Origin: Lepeophtheirus salmonis
Lineage: Eukaryota; Arthropoda; Copepoda; Siphonostomatoida; Caligidae
Direction: 5' to 3'
Length of the DNA: 64,000 nt
NCBI RefSeq assembly: GCF_016086655.4
Contig: NC_052138.2
Span: forward strand, 27,477,403 to 27,541,402
The notes below the pieces were generated by a model that did no database searches, was not told the DNA's origin, and saw nothing but the letters and a program-made list of their open reading frames with translations. Of the stretch, positions 44,501 through 55,938 are shown in pieces (the stretch's first letter is position 1; every line of letters starts with the position of its first letter). The translations under genes and the position numbers were made by a program.

Positions 44501-46940
44501 GTACGGTAATCTCCTTTCTATTGGGTTCCATTATCTATTGAAGGATATTTTATTTTTAACAGCTACCTGATTTCACTTCTAAAACTATCTCAATAAAGAG
44601 TTCGAACCGGATGTTAAGCGAAAAATCCCTAGGAAATCTCTTAAATTTTACTTTATGTCTACTATTCCATGACTTGTGAACCCCCAATATATTTATATAT
44701 GATTTTAACATACTTTGAATAATATCTTCTTCTTTTTGTGTGATCCTTTTCGACAACTAGACCCCCTTAGCCTAGCATTTTTATTCTTCAAACATCTACC
44801 ACATTGTTCATTCATATATTTCAAGAGAGATTTTCTTTCTGGGTTAAAAAAGTATGTATGTAAGTCAAAACCATTAGAGCTTACCTTCACTTATACTTTT
44901 ATTATATAAATATATATTCGGATTAAAGGAGAGAAATAATCGTTAAGTAGATATAAAAAAAAGAACTTTTTTTTTTAACTTTTTAAATATACTTTTAAAA
45001 ATATATAGTTACAAACTTTTATATTATATACATATTTATACCCAGATACAAAGTACTCTAGATATAAAGAATACGCATTGGTTGCTTGTCTAAATAATGC
45101 TTCAATTCATAAATATATCTAAAACATTATAAATACATCTTAAATATAAAAGTACTTTTGGATATTGTATATGTAGGGCGTCAACATGGAAACAATCTTG
45201 AACACAAACAAATAAAATTAGGTATCCCATTTGTAACTACTGTTGGGTCAGTCAATATATATTTGGAGAGGACCCATTCTATCGGTCCTTTGAATATTTC
45301 ATACAAATGGCAAGCTTTTTTATTAACCTTGCGTCAATGGTGTATAAAGGTTTATGTATTAAGATCATTACGCATACTTTGCAAAAAATATTCATGCTTA
45401 CATTAAAATACAAACATATCATATTTTTACATAGTTATATAATTTATTTTATTTTATAACGGAATAATTAAAAAAAGGAAAAACAACCTCAATGACATCA
45501 CAAGGAATATATTGACCTCCTTTAAGGGCCGACACGTGGAACTGCACCACGGTCCTCGGCCCTTATTAAGGACCTCACAACAACACCCTTAAGATTCAAA
45601 TCGAGAGTGTATTCTGTATCGCCTCCATTGATTTGTCAGTTACTTTTTTCCGTTATTAGTAGTGTTCTTAACTTCTTTTTTTTCATTTCCGTGACTGTAT
45701 TCAATACTTTCTGTATGCGAATATTGGCTAAATTGTGGTGAGCATAAAAAACACGCCTGAGAGAATGTCATATTTTATATTAATAAATCAAAGTTTGTCT
45801 TTTTAATTGATCGTCTTATTATAAATAATGGCGTGTGTACTTATATATGTGTTAAATTATGTAAAATAAATAGTGATACAGCGAGCTTGTATAGGTAAAG
45901 CTCAGCGAGTCATATTAAAAAAAAAAAGAAAATGGTAGTATATAATGTAAATACAAAATAATTGATATGACTTTAGATTAGGCTTGGCCATGAGCATGTG
46001 TAGATAAAACGCAGCAAGTTATATTAAATAAGATGACCACATTTTTAATATGAGTCCATAATATATCCGTATAATGTTGATAAAAAATAAGGAAATTGTT
46101 ACATTGAGGAAACGTGGAATTTTTTATGAATACATGTGTGCTATTATTTTAAATATATGTGAATATGTTTTGTGAATGAAAATTTGTTGTTATACTATGT
46201 ATTAAAATATAAATACATTAAATAAAAAACTACAATGAAACTCTGGATTCTATTTTCTAAGGATTTGACATCTCTTCCCCCAAAAAAAAAAAAAGAGAGC
46301 AAACATAATATGTTTTGTTAAAGTGGGTTCTATATAATAGTGTTGGATTTCGGTCTGATAATATTAGACCGGTCAGGGACCGTTATCCTTTTTAGTGGAC
46401 TGAACTAATTCGGTTCAATAAAAGAAGTTTGGTCGGGTTTCTTCAATAATAGACTCATCTGAATAATATACTCTTGTCATTTTGTTTTTTAAATATAATT
46501 TTTATGTGTGAACTGATGCATAAGCAGCGGTTTTTTTTTTGTTTGTTTTTTTAAAATATCGGAATCAGTTAAGAGAATCGCCTTAATCCTAATGTTTCCA
46601 CTGATACCATGGGCGTTTGCAAGATTATATATTATACATTTTTTCTTTGGAGGGGGTTGAGGGAGGGGCTTGATTTTGAGAATTTTTTTTAAGTTTTTTA
46701 AATTGTCGTAATAAGCATTTTTACGAAAAGGAAATTTTTTGAACCTCTCGAAAAAAAAATTCTAGTAAATAGAAAAATTCTTTGATTGGGTAGGGGTTGT
46801 AGACCACCCCCCTCCCTTTGGACCCCCCTGGTAATACCTAAGCATACTTATTTATAATCATAGTGAATAAAATCTTGTGTACAATGGGTGTGTAAAAAAA
46901 AAAAACCAAAAATCAACATGGTAACATTGTCAATTTAAAA
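44501..46940. other. mostly gene-free stretch
   Basis: One GTCAACAT..AAACAATCTTGAAC motif at 45180-45218 and a GGTCTGATAATATTAGACC palindrome near 46352. No gene recognised. Confidence 0.45.
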
Positions 46941-47120
46941 AATGTTTCAGAGGAAAGAAAGAATCATGCTCATGACGTTCCATTAGATCAGCAATATTAA
47001 CGGTGATAAAGGAGGAAGGAGAAAAGGAAACAAATAAATAGATAGGCAAGAATTACTTAGATGTCGATCCCAAATTGTACTCTGAATCCAACAAGGACTT
47101 ACAATTATAACTCGGGAACA
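46941..47120 (+). repeat. dispersed repeat R1
   Basis: Carries AAAATGTTTCAGAGGAAAG, CATTAGATCAGCAA, AATTACTTAGATGTCGATCC and TACTCTGAATCCAACAAGGA. Confidence 0.55.
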
Positions 47121-47169
47121 AATCTTCTGGATTACGTTCCATCATTTATGAGCAATTTTTTTTACTGTT

Positions 47170-47480
47170 TTTTGTTAGGTAAAGCCAGTTGTGTGTTACA
47201 ACGTTCGAAAATGGAAGTAAACAAAAGAGAAAATTCGATTCATTTTACAGTATCACTAGGACCAAGTTGAAAAGGAAGAGCAAGGCACAAAAAAAAGGTG
47301 ATATTTATGGACCCAATACAGTATCAAATGCAACAATAAAGGGCTGGTTTCAACGATTCTGTTCTGATAGTATGAATGTCAAAAATGTTGATAAAATAAT
47401 GGAAATTGTCGAGTCGGGCGGGCATGTGAGCACTTTGTGCTAGAAAACCATTTGGAAACATCTAAATCGGATCATTCTAA
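47170..47480 (+). mobile_element. mariner family M, 5' part of transposase
   Basis: After GGTAAAGCCAGTTGTGTGTT the start codon at 47211 gives MEVNKRENSIHF. Frameshifted segments follow: DIYGPNTVSNATIKGWFQRF and NVDKIMEIVESGGHVSTLC. These are the N-terminal HTH landmarks of an irritans/SETMAR-like mariner transposase. The copy stops before the catalytic domain. Confidence 0.7.
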
Positions 47481-47769
47481 TCATATCATTATATTGCCAA
47501 AATAAAGCAAAACAACAGCTCATAACTTTTTACTTCACCTATTATATTGGTATCTGTTGAAAATAGTATTGTCATTTTTTTCACTTTTTCACTTTTCCTT
47601 TTATCTCCTTGCCATTTCTTCTTCGACCATTTTTTCATTTTATTAAATAATGATTACATAGTTGGAAGATTTGGGCAACTACAATCTGACCTTTTGCCCT
47701 TTTGTTCTCTTTATTTTCGAATAAAAAGTTTCTTCATACTATTATAATTAAAAAAATCACGATTCTTCC

Positions 47770-49110
47770 TATTGGTAAATGGAATCCTGATAAAGATTCG
47801 CAAATTGCAGATTGTGCTGTTAGAGGAGCAATTGAAATGGAACAGAAATTGTGCCTCTTTTTTGTACTGGACGTTTCTTGATAAATATCTTCATTCGGCA
47901 ATCTCTTCTTGGAGAAAATGTAACCTTCAGAAGAGAATCGATCTGTATAAGTTCTAAATAATTCCTAATACAATTTACAAAGTAACATCTATTCACTGGC
48001 TGACCGAGAAAGCAATCAGAATGGAATCTAGATGGCTCAATCAATTGTATCATAGATTTTATTTACCTTCAATCCTAATACCCAAATCTCTCATCTAAGG
48101 AGAACTATCTCTACTTACCAGAATAATCCCTTAAATATACCAAAAAGTTTTAATTGATCATACGCGACATCTGAACGTTGAGTGGTGATCCACTATCTCA
48201 TCCAGTCCCAGTTAGACTTGATTATGCTTGGAACATATTTCATAAATAATCATCTGTAGAAATTTTCTCCATCTTTAGCAGCAATTCAGTTGATTTTATG
48301 AAAAGGAACACCTTCTTTTTCATCCTCCTCGACCATTGACGTGGTGAGACAAAATTGCAATAGGAACTTTTATTTTTAAAACCTTATAAATCCAGAAAAT
48401 TGGAATAGTTGTCTTAATCAAGTAATATTGTTTTGATTCACTATTTAGGAAACAACTCAATATATATTCAATTTATATAATGCCCATTCCATGGCATTTA
48501 AGAATGTCTTTTGAATCAAACTTTAAGGAAGATGCTATAGAAATATGCAAAAAGTTTTAAACCTACTGATATCATGGAAACAGAGAATTTAGAGTTCAAT
48601 TGCGAAAATGAATGATAGAAAAAGTTTTACTTCGCAATATCAAAACTCCATAGGATGTCTATTTCTTAATGCTATTTGCAAAGATCGTGTGATATTATTT
48701 AATACAGCAATACATGCTTTCCATGACTACCCTGCTCTTTGCATTATAAAGGAATTTATTTCTCTTAACATATCTGGACTACGGGATAAGTTCGTAACTC
48801 CTCTGATATTATTCAAGGGCACATGAAATGTCGCTAAAGCTCCAACAAAGACACATACCTTGGAGTTTGCTCTCTCGAGCTGTAAAAGTAGAATAGCTGG
48901 GATGTTAACTGAAGGCAAGCCAGTCAGAAAGGAAGAACTGAGAGCTATTTTCATTGGAACCGCTGCAAGGTATTCAGCATTTACCATCAAAATCTTTGAT
49001 CTGGATGGTCTATCCTAGAAATATGCGGAGGATCTTATTTCCTAATAGCCTTCAAGATCAAATAACAATAGAACATTTCTTCGTCGATTGATACGCATCC
49101 ATAGACAGGG
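47770..49110 (+). pseudogene. broken single-frame protein gene, unrecognised (possible captured or viral-derived gene)
   Basis: Plus-strand frames with protein-like composition follow one another over about 1.3 kb. One starts at 47783 (NPDKDSQIADCAVRGAIEME). Another starts near 48507 (FESNFKEDAIEICKKF). The longest runs from 48608 with in-frame TGA at 48824 and TAG at 49016 as its only stops before 49043. It includes CKDRVILFNTAIHAFHDYPA and, after the TGA, KPVRKEELRAIFIGTAARYS. There are no HTH or DDE landmarks, so it is not a Tc1/mariner relic. An intron-less, decayed ~430-residue protein fits an endogenous RNA-virus gene, a retro-element product or a processed gene. I cannot choose between these. 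Confidence 0.45.
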
Positions 49111-50110
49111 TAAGAAGTTCTGCGCCTCAAAAGTTCAATAGTTGTCTTTTTTCATAGCCATTGAAACTTTAGCCTTCTCTTTTTTATTGTTCATGTTTTA
49201 TTTGGATTCAAAGGATTATTTTAATATTTGTTTTATACTTATGGATATCTTTTTTCAATATTTTAGAGAAAATGCATGTAGTAATGTAGATTTTATCTGT
49301 TTACCATGTTTATAGTAGTAGTCATGCCTTTTTAGTTAAGGGATTTAATTATAAACTATAATGTATATTTATACATTTTTTGCTTAATGTAACTTCCCTA
49401 GGCCAAATAAAGAAAAAAAGTGTTATAATAGTGACTATGCAATGAGATAATATAGTTATATTTGTTTACCGGTCCTTTGGAGCGTTCTTATACTGAACTA
49501 GAGCGAAGAAATTTGGACCTACACAACACTAATTAGAGATACTGGTTCATCGTAGAGTAGATATTTCGTTGATACTAATTCCTTTCTTTATTTAGAAACT
49601 ATAGATTAATAATTAAAGTACTTCTTTTAAAAAAAAAAACATATAATGGACTCATGACACGAGAATAGTTCCAAACTCATTTTCACATGCCTTGAGTAAT
49701 TAGAGCATTAACTTTCTTTTAGTTAGTTAGTCTTTTCTTGTTATTTATTTGTCGTTGTTGTTCAAAATTAAAAATCCTTTCTACAACCATGTGTCAAGAG
49801 ACTGTCGTAACCTTTTTAAAAAGTTTTTGTCTGTTGTTGTTGACTAACAAAGTATTAGCATTTCTTTTTGTTACTTTGACAGAAGGGGCTCATCTATATA
49901 CCTATGTATGTAGTTCATAAGTCATTACTTGAGACTCTTGATAAATAATGAAAGACACTATAAAAACAACACATAATCAGAATAATTAATTAGTTAAAAA
50001 TAAAAAGGAAAGAATCTTGCTCTTTGATCAAACTAGCTGAAAACAACAGAAACAAAAAAGCTGTGCTTAGTGAACTAAGTAAAAAAGAAACCCACAAAAT
50101 AAAACGTATT
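49111..50110. other. gene-free stretch
   Basis: AT-rich; nothing recognised. Confidence 0.45.
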
Positions 50111-50112
50111 TA

Positions 50113-50891
50113 CAGGGTTTATCCTATCAAGTGATACATATTTTAAAGAGGTAAATTTAAACCATAGGTTTTGTGAGGATGTATATTTAAAAAATCAACG
50201 GAAAATAGTGATTGGCACAACTTTTATTCAATATGTGAGCTCTCAGCTCTAATAGTTGCCACAATACAGGCCTTGACTATGTAGTTTGACTCGAGCTTGG
50301 TCCACTCCTTCTTAATGGAGGCCTAGAGAGACTAGATACTCCCATAATGAGAAGCACACGCCTATTTCTGAAGATGTACCTCTAGATAGAGTAGTCCATG
50401 GGGTTTGCGTCTGGAGAGAAGGGTGGGAACACGTTGAAGTCCTAAAAGTCTGGAAAGTTGTATCTCAGGAAGGCCTAGGTCTTAGCGGTCCAATGAAACG
50501 GAGCTCTGTTTTTAGTGAAAACAAAGTTGTTCTCTTACTTTTCTCTGGCCCAAGGTAACACTTTCTTATTCAGAAGTTTGATGTAAGCACATACATTGAG
50601 CCGTTCCTTCCTCTCAATAAAAATTGGAGGAATCTGAGACATAGGTAGTAAGGATGTTCGGTTATGTTGTAGCGGCTGTTCTGCATATTCACAGAAAAGA
50701 GCATAACATTGCCCGAATGAATTTTTGTTAGCCTTGAGTAAAATTTGAATCTTATTTGCTCTTTCCAATCGTCTCAGCTTGCTCTGTTCAGAGATAAGAT
50801 GTCTTATTGTCCTCTTCCGTGGTGATTTTGCACCAATATCATTTCGGATTGAAAATAATATGATGTGTACCCCTAGATAGGATCAACCCTG
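50113..50891 (-). mobile_element. Tc1/mariner-like element, 779 bp, relative of 43276-44115
   Basis: TA flanks lie at 50111-50112 and 50892-50893. Reading the minus strand, it starts CAGGGTTGATCCTATCTAGG then GGTACACAT. It carries the same coding landmarks as the 43276 copy (HLISEQSKLRRLERANKIQI; near the C-terminus WTKLES with RAESSHIE) and ends with the matching inverted repeat. Numerous stops and frameshifts make it non-functional. The orientation is opposite to the 43276 copy. Confidence 0.75.
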
Positions 50892-50893
50892 TA

Positions 50894-51382
50894 CATATAT
50901 TTTAAACACAGTTGAACGATTATAATATTTATATTATTTAAATGTTGTATCGTTTTTTGCACTCGTAAATATCAATATTAATGGATAAGATAAAGAAAAT
51001 ATACATCCTTATTATAAATCTAATCTGATCTACATGAGTTTGGATTTTAATTAGATATTTATAACGTAAAATATAATTTTTTATATTTCATGGTAATTTT
51101 CGAACTGGGACACCTATTACACAACACATTTTCAGTGGCTTTCCCTGAGGTAATGAAGTCTTCTTTCAAGATTTCACAGAGGAGGGACGCCAAGGGATAA
51201 AATACTAATTTTCTCTACTGTATGAGGCAGCGATATTGACAATGCCTAGATGGTTATCTTAGACAGTTAAACAGGTTTTTCGGATATAATACGAGCTTCT
51301 TTTATTTCCCTAAGCAGTTATATCAAATTCTAGTTCTGAGCCTGGCAGTCTATATGTGCTTATTTGTACCAAATTAAATCAG
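50894..51382. other. gene-free stretch
   Basis: Nothing recognised. Confidence 0.45.
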
Positions 51383-51509
51383 CAGTGTTGTGTTTGTCCT
51401 TATTTATTCGTTCCAGTCAAGTCCTAGGACCGGTCCTATTGGTCCTTAGGACTGTCGGTCGTTTGGGCCAGTTCTTAAGACTATCAGTCCTTGGGACTAG
51501 TCCATAACT
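51383..51509 (+). repeat. GTGTTGTGTCAG element, copy F (truncated)
   Basis: CAGTGTTGTGTTTGTCCTTA, GTCCTAGGACCGGTCC, then GGACTGTCGGTCG. Only the left half is present. Confidence 0.6.
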
Positions 51510-51529
51510 GTTGTTATTTCAAATGTTTC

Positions 51530-51665
51530 ATAATAATACCAGTTCATGGACAAAATGTCTACCGTCAAAACATCGACCAACAAAATGGACGAATGGACAA
51601 AAAGTCGAATAGACTAAACGTCGAACAGAAAAAATGTCGACCGACAGAAAATCAACTGTCGAATA
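51530..51665 (+). repeat. degenerate short tandem repeat (GTCGA/ACAAAATG)
   Basis: Seven to eight imperfect units of about 18-20 bases built on GGACAAAATGTC and GTCGAAC/GTCGACC (for example AAAATGTCGACCGACAGAAA). Confidence 0.6.
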
Positions 51666-51699
51666 TAAAATAAGGGGCTCCTCCAAATGGTGTTGCAGT

Positions 51700-52130
51700 A
51701 TACCACATTTGGACAATTCCTGCCTAAAAAATACCCCCACCACCGCCACTCCTGTATAAACTACCAGTAAGGGCCCTTCCCAGCCCCCTTATACAACCCG
51801 AATGTTGGGGTTGTTTTCGGGAACCACCGTGTCCCAAAATGAGACGTAACCCACCATCACAATTGAAGCAACCACTAAGAGACTCTCACAACCCCTCATA
51901 TACATCCCAAATGTTGGGGTTGGTTTGGGTAGACGCCGGACCCCAAAATTGGATGAAACCTATCGTCACCACTTATATTTGCCCCCCCCCATTATACCCC
52001 GAAGGCCCACAGAATTTGAGGGTGTTTTTTGGGTTTCATCTTCGCCCGGCAGTACCCGAAAACATCCCGACCTTCGGGGTATAAATGAGAGGGATCAGGG
52101 GCAAATACTGTTGTTTAGGTAGGGGGGGGG
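51700..52130. repeat. GC-rich diverged tandem repeat, ~105-110 bp period
   Basis: CCGAATGTTGGGGTTG at 51799, CCAAATGTTGGGGTTGG at 51908 and AGAATTTGAGGGTGTTTTTTG near 52010 occupy equivalent places in three diverged units. Each unit also has an ACCCCAAAATTGGATGAAAC-like block. The GC content is far above the local background. It ends just after a G-run (52121-52131). There is no convincing coding frame. Confidence 0.65.
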
Positions 52131-54169
52131 GAATGTGTTGGGTGGAAATGTCTGCAGAGTAAATATTGTAACACCTGAAAAAAGAATATCATAAATATAT
52201 GGAGCCATCCATTTTTCGGCTCTTCTAACATCCCAATATTTACCTCTGAATATTATTAAGACCATGGCACAATTCTTGCAAAAAAATATATTTACATTAT
52301 AACACAAACAAATTAATTTTTTACTTAGTTATACATATAATGTATAGTTTATTCTACATGTCTTTGATCCATAATCAAAATTTATCAAACATCAATCCAT
52401 AGCCAAGCTTACATCTTATTTGAGGTATGATCCGGAGGTCCATTCTGCGTGAGGATGAACTATGTAGGTTTGTGCATCTCATGGGGCCGATTTAGAGTAC
52501 AATGAATTAATTTATTTGTTATTTCATTCAGGGTTGGGTTTTTGAACCAGATTGAATAGTACAATTACGCGTAGTTTAAAATATGTTTGCGGTTAAATTT
52601 AGAATAGGTTAATTAACATATGCACACAATAAAAACTAAAGACTATTATTTAAAGAGTAAGAATCCGTAAGGCAAAAGTGCATAACTTCTTTGATGTGTC
52701 TTCCCCACAGATATATTGATATACAAATCAGCTAGCTAGTAAATTAAAAAAAACAATAGAGTCAATCTCATTTTATTAGCAATTTCCTTAGTAATATGTA
52801 TGTTTCTAACAATAGTCGCTTAGTCATAGCCTACTAGTCCTCTCGCGTCATTGTTATTTTTGATCAGAGTAATAAAAAAAACCAACGGTAGAACGTGACT
52901 CAATTACGCTAATAAAATAATTAATGACGATTGAAGTAACTAATACAATAAAGAAAGAGAGTTGCCTTAACAACAAATATTGTACCAAAAAATTACCCTG
53001 AGTAGGTTTGCAAATGATGTACATATATCAGACCGGTTTTCTCTTCAACTTTTTTCGAATTTCGATTATTATTAGGGTGAATAAGCTTTTGTTATGTGAT
53101 AAACAAATGACCAATACTAAATGTCATCAACCTATGATTGGGTTGGGTCGTATTTGTTAACTTGTAGTGATTGAAAAGATCCGATAATAGAACCTAATTC
53201 GGGCGCTTGAACTTTTTATGATCTCAAAAAAGATCCGAGGTTTTTTTTCAGATCTTATGAAGCTAATAGTTTTGCTTAATCCTAGTTTTAAAGAAAGATA
53301 TTCTCTATATTGAAAGTAGCATCTCTAAATAAACATTTGCATCGCAAACATCATTACCTTAAATGTATCACTCAACCTTTCCTCCGCAAAGAAAGATAAC
53401 AAAAGCCCAAAATCAGTAGGTATTTCGTCAATTATTACCTACTATGATATTATTATTCATTTATTGAAAAAAATTGGCCAATGGTTTAAATGGAAATAAT
53501 TAAAATTCAACCAATCAAAACACTGATTAGGAGGGAAAAAAGCAAATAAATTGACAGCTGACTACAAAATACAATGTATATTTTTGAAACACCGAAACCA
53601 TTAAGTACAAAAATGTACAGTGCATTTGGTTGCCAGCTTTTAAAGTTTCTTAGTCTTTTCCTTTAATCAGTGTTCTTAATATAGATTGATTATCTACGAA
53701 TGAGTTATTATTAAGTTGTAAAGAGTTATAAACTGTTATTGAATGATAATTCCATAGGCGAAAGAATTGGTCAACTTCCAACTGATTATCGGGCATTTTC
53801 TGTTTCTTTTCGGAGGAGAGGTTGTTATATACAATAAAGGGAATGATTTGTCCAATGTTATAATAAAAATAACTATATAAATGACTAATACTAAGGTTTT
53901 AAAGGCAATAACAATTTTTTTATTATTTTTTTCGACATCAGTAATCGGTGAACTAGATTTTGGGTAAAAAACTTACGAAATTCGAGACAAGTCTCTATCT
54001 AATTTTGAAGTGCGAATATATGTTCAAAAGTTCGGGTACACGAAATGTACCCCAGTATTCAAGTTTTAAGATCTGATCCCGATCTGATAAATTGTGGTTC
54101 TCTCTTTCTTCATGGCAGTAATGTATTGTATCCTCCCAAAATCTTGTAATAGACAGATGCTATTTACTA
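52131..54169. other. 2-kb gene-free stretch
   Basis: GATCCGA-rich words at 53180-53260 and near 54060 recall the subterminal repeats of the hAT-like element at 5060-6057, but no ends were found. Confidence 0.4.
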
Positions 54170-54380
54170 GTGTTAAGACTCAGTCCAGTACCGAACTTTT
54201 ATTTTCGGTTCGGTCTTAAGTGATTTTTTCTAGACCGTTTTGGATCAATTTTTAGGTCCAGACCGCAGTCTCAGACCGTGGACCGATTTTTTTCGCTCTC
54301 ACTTTTGGGACCGATTTTTTTTAGGTCTCAAGTTATGGACTGATTTTTTTCGGTCTCATATATTATGAGAGACGAAATTT
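54170..54380 (+). repeat. GGTCTCA / GGACCGATTTTTTT tandem repeat
   Basis: Three imperfect units of about 30-35 bases: GTGGACCGATTTTTTTCGCT, then TGGGACCGATTTTTTTTAGG, then ATGGACTGATTTTTTTCGGT, each followed by CTCA. They are preceded by GGTTCGGTCTTAAG. Confidence 0.65.
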
Positions 54381-55529
54381 TTTTTGTCATTTATTTTTTT
54401 CGAAAAAATCTCAAAAGTACACAATAAGTTCTAGAACAAATACTGTATACAGATAAGAGACACCAGGATCAAAATGTATCCGAGCTATCTCTGTTTACAC
54501 TCCATAATGATCCATTGTTTCATCGTTTTGAAAACATAGCACGTCCTATGACCTTGGAGGTCATTTTTTGTATAAATTAGCTCCTTCAAAATTTTCAGTG
54601 CAATATTTTTTAATAAGCCTCAATTTTTTGATTCATTTTATAGAACTTGGCTATATTATTTTTTTGTTACTTTTACTAACAAGCTTTAATGTGTAGCGTA
54701 CGGATGATATTAAAACAAAATCACGCTTTTTTCGATAAATTAGTAAAATATAAAAACTTTAATACCGTTATTATATTATACCGATTAAAGCTACCTTTAA
54801 ATATTTTACATAGAAATTGTTCAAACTTTATCAATTGTATTTTTTTTATCAAAAGGAGCGCATTTGTACCTTCAATTTTTATAGTTTTTTTCCCCAAAAA
54901 ATGATTTAATTGGCATCCTATTAAGTACGTTATGAATTTGACTATTGAAGTATAATTGGAACATTAGAGCTTGGTTTTTTTTTATTTATTCTTCCTTTAT
55001 TGAAAGAATCTTATTTATTTATTTATTGTTCGTGTACACTAGTAAAAGTAATCTTTTAAAAGCAGAATTTATTTACTTTTTTTTTTGTCAAATAATATAA
55101 TATATAACTATATATTCTGTGAAAGTTAAATAAATGTTTAAAGATACCTACTTTTTTAATAGAAAAACAAGAAGTAACCATTCAATACATAACATATATA
55201 AATATCAACCATTCGTACCTATAAAATATATATAATATCTTCTCCATCCCCCCCCCCCATTTCTTTAACTTTAAGGCTTCTTTTTTTTGATCATGTGAAA
55301 ATACATTTATCAATGATATATATTTAAAAGCACACTATAAGCATGTACAACTTGATTCATTGTAGTGCGTACGTTCATATTTAGATGTATGTGACTCTTA
55401 TCATTTCTATTAGATGTTGTTGAATAGCACGGGGTGCAGTGGATGTATTTATTTTATACTAACATCCTAAAGCATGAATGACGTACAAATAGAGATCCAT
55501 AGAAAATGCAAAATTCAAAGACACTGAAA
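54381..55529. other. gene-free AT-rich stretch
   Basis: Poly-T tracts and a C10 run (55249-55258); no gene. Confidence 0.45.
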
Positions 55530-55711
55530 ATTTGAATTATGTTCGGGAGAAGAGCAAATTAGCTGACATAAAGGATCATTAAATCAGCTGCAAGTGGGTG
55601 TGAGACGAAGGAAATATATAGAAATCCCACTCCGTAATTAGGAAGAAGGATATCGGGAAGAATTACTTCTCAATCAATGTAGATCCTCAATTCTACTCCG
55701 AGTTCAAAATT
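55530..55711 (+). repeat. dispersed repeat R1
   Basis: GAGAAGAGCAAATTAGCTGA, CATTAAATCAGCTGCAAG, AATCCCACTCCGTAATTAGG and TTCTACTCCGAGTTC occur in the R1 order. Confidence 0.6.
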
Positions 55712-55938
55712 TAGTGGTGTGTTGGTCCTTATTTATTCAATCCAGTCCAGTTTAGGACCGGTTCCTTAGGACTGCCAGTACTAGAACTGATTAAAAAGAA
55801 AAAGAAAAGTTAAGTGGTGTCATCAAGGACCGAGCTTTATAAGTATTTAGGATCGATATTTTAAACTGAACCGTCCCAAGACTGAACTGAACGGGACTGT
55901 GGTCTTCAGTCTTAAATAAGGAACAGCACAACACCAAC
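55712..55938. repeat. GTGTTGTGTCAG element, copy G
   Basis: The left end GTGGTGTGTTGGTCCTTATT and the right end in reverse complement (GGTGTTGTGCTGTTCCTTAT) are clear terminal inverted repeats. The middle carries AGTACTAGAACTGATT and ATCAAGGACCGAGC, as in copy E. Confidence 0.65.

Noticed and set aside
51839..52122. Pro-rich overlapping frames in the GC-rich island
   Set aside because: They follow the tandem repeat in two frames at once, as expected from repeat composition and not from a coding gene.
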